This document shows positions 7,120 to 7,738 of a stretch of 7,738 nt of DNA, in pieces. Numbering within the stretch: the first letter of the stretch is position 1; every line of letters starts with the position of its first letter. The notes under the pieces are model-generated. The model did not search any database. It worked only from the letters and a program-made list of their open reading frames with translations, and was not told the origin of the DNA. This DNA is from a bacterium. Lineage in GTDB: Bacteria > JAMCPX01. The stretch is from NCBI GenBank assembly GCA_021800575.1, contig JAJYYW010000052.1, positions 1 through 7,738 of the forward strand. The letters are read 5' to 3'. The position numbers were made by a program, and so were the translations under genes.

Positions 7120-7193
7120 TGGGAAACTCAGGGAAGCGGTATAAAATAAGCCGTGAGGTCGAATTGTTTTATCTGCGGCTGATGGTACGGTAG
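7053..7193 (+). pseudogene. possible C-terminal remnant of an unidentified small protein
   Basis: Between TGA 7050-7052 and TAG 7191-7193 there is an open frame without any ATG whose translation looks protein-like: about 20 positions into it come KLKGKQLLVGNSGKRYKIS, then REVELFYLRLMVR. The basic, alternating composition could fit a winged-helix wing plus final helix, but no family is recognised. Its first eight or so codons come from the palindromic repeat. The frame differs from that of the small ORF beginning at 7015, so the two could be the front and back ends of one gene broken by the repeat or a frameshift. Chance openness of a 46-codon stretch is the main alternative. Confidence 0.28.
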
Positions 7194-7290
7194 AAGGTTT
7201 TCGGCTGTCGCGGCGACATACTGTCGACCTACCAACGCCGGGCAGAAGCGCTTTCCGGTGCGCTGAACATCCAAGACGCGCATGATAGTA

Positions 7291-7318
7291 TTGACTTCAC
7301 CGGGCTCTATGTTAATTT
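7291..7318 (+). promoter_or_regulatory. weak candidate promoter for the HU gene
   Basis: TTGACT at 7291-7296 matches the -35 consensus at 5 of 6 positions. With a 16-nt spacer, TAATTT at 7313-7318 is only a poor -10. The site is 30 bp upstream of the HU ATG, in an AT-richer pocket. The remaining stretch 7194-7290 has small hairpin potential (GTCG/CGAC near 7206, AGCGC/GCGCT near 7248) but nothing identifiable. Confidence 0.35.
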
Positions 7319-7347
7319 ACGGGTATCTCTTGTCCACTGGAGGACCC

Positions 7348-7623
7348 ATGACCAAAGCAGATTTAATAAAAAAGGTTGCTCACGAGGTTGAGATTTCCAT
7401 GGCAAAGACCGAGTCGGTGCTGAACGCATTCGTCGATCATCTGACCGACGTCCTGAAGAGAGGCGACAAGTTTATGCTGCCGGGTTTCGGGACTTTCCAT
7501 GTCGTAAGAAGGGCAGCGCGGGTGGGGTTCAATCCCCAGACCAAGACCAAGATAAAGATAGCCGCGAGAAAGGTGCCCAAGTTCAGGCCCGGAAGCAGAC
7601 TGAGAAAGGTCATTTCCAAATAG
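7348..7623 (+). CDS. hup: HU/IHF-family nucleoid DNA-binding protein
   Basis: The protein has 91 residues, the normal HU size. MTKADLIKKVAHEVEISMAKTE forms the first two helices; GDKFMLPGFGTFHVV (39-53) begins the beta platform; VRRAARVGFNPQT (53-65) is the DNA-binding arm, with the intercalating proline at P63; and AARKVPKFRPGSRLRKVI (72-89) closes the fold. HU dimers bend DNA with little sequence preference and compact the nucleoid. The arm and C-terminus are rich in Arg and Lys. The ATG at 7348 is chosen because it gives the canonical N-terminus and is preceded by TGGAGG at 7338-7343 (4 nt spacing); an in-frame ATG at 7282 would add 22 unrelated residues and swallow the candidate promoter. 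It appears to be a single-gene transcript with its own terminator. HU fits better than IHF, but the subtype is not certain. Confidence 0.96.
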   Translation: MTKADLIKKVAHEVEISMAKTESVLNAFVDHLTDVLKRGDKFMLPGFGTFHVVRRAARVGFNPQTKTKIKIAARKVPKFRPGSRLRKVISK

Positions 7624-7638
7624 CATCTGAACAATCCA

Positions 7639-7672
7639 CGCTCCCCGTGCAGGGAAAGGCGGTTTTCTTTTT
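7639..7672 (+). terminator. intrinsic terminator after the HU gene
   Basis: CGC at 7639-7641 plus TCCC at 7642-7645 pair with GGGA at 7652-7655 and GCG at 7659-7661, leaving AAG bulged and a six-base loop. A T-rich tract (TTTTCTTTTT, 7663-7672) follows directly. It lies 15 bases after the HU stop codon, the expected position for a rho-independent terminator. Confidence 0.65.
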
Positions 7673-7714
7673 ACAACAGTTGAGCCTGAGAAAGGACCTG
7701 TCTGTCACAGTTTT

Positions 7715-7736
7715 GATCATGGAGCATTCCATGGTC
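7715..7736. repeat. strong inverted repeat at the right window edge
   Basis: GATCATGGA (7715-7723) and TCCATGGTC (7728-7736) form a 9-bp stem with one G-U wobble and a four-base GCAT loop; the inner six pairs CATGGA/TCCATG are perfect. It lies about 40 bp after the HU terminator and may be the control element or part of the next gene, which is outside the window. Confidence 0.4.
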
Positions 7737-7738
7737 CG

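Noticed and set aside
7282..7347. In-frame upstream ATG that would extend HU by 22 residues.
   Set aside because: The extension does not resemble HU, lacks a ribosome-binding site and covers the candidate promoter, whereas ATG 7348 has TGGAGG and the canonical start.

Overview
The window is bacterial DNA of fairly high GC content. It holds five clearly identifiable genes plus one that runs off the left edge. Protein-level cues (an archaeal-type glucose dehydrogenase in a bacterial context, a signal-less bacterial GH15 glucoamylase, a CCCC...AAAGAGGGG-type palindromic repeat, an HU of the MTKADLI type) suggest a Gram-negative anaerobe-type lineage such as Nitrospirota or Desulfobacterota. That placement is an impression from gene style, not a demonstrated taxonomy.

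Layout. 1-1121 (minus): the N-terminal 373 codons of a ComM/YifB-type AAA+ ATPase, cut by the window edge. 1122-1164: a 43-bp divergent spacer with a candidate radC promoter and an imperfect dyad. 1165-1890 (plus): radC, followed by a candidate terminator. 1997-3100 and 3105-5507 (plus): a tight two-gene unit of glucose 1-dehydrogenase and a GH15 glucoamylase, 4 bp apart. 5741-7018 (plus): a 12-helix MFS transporter of unknown substrate after a 233-bp gap. 7019-7347: no intact gene, but a small ORF with a good ribosome-binding site that overlaps the MFS stop, a degenerate palindromic repeat, an apparent gene remnant, and a candidate promoter. 7348-7623 (plus): an HU-family nucleoid protein with its own terminator. 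The last 66 bases are non-coding and end in a strong hairpin.

How the genes work together. ComM and RadC are both linked in other bacteria to natural transformation and recombination, and here they diverge from one very short control region. The dehydrogenase and glucoamylase make a plausible cytoplasmic route: an inverting exo-glucosidase releases beta-D-glucose from glycogen or maltodextrin, and the co-translated dehydrogenase oxidises it to gluconolactone with reduction of NAD(P)+. This avoids phosphorolysis and hexokinase at entry. The MFS protein may or may not belong to that unit. I see no CRISPR array, tRNA, rRNA, transposase, phage gene or defence system. The least explained parts are the glucose unit, the comM/radC control region and the decayed stretch at 7015-7193.
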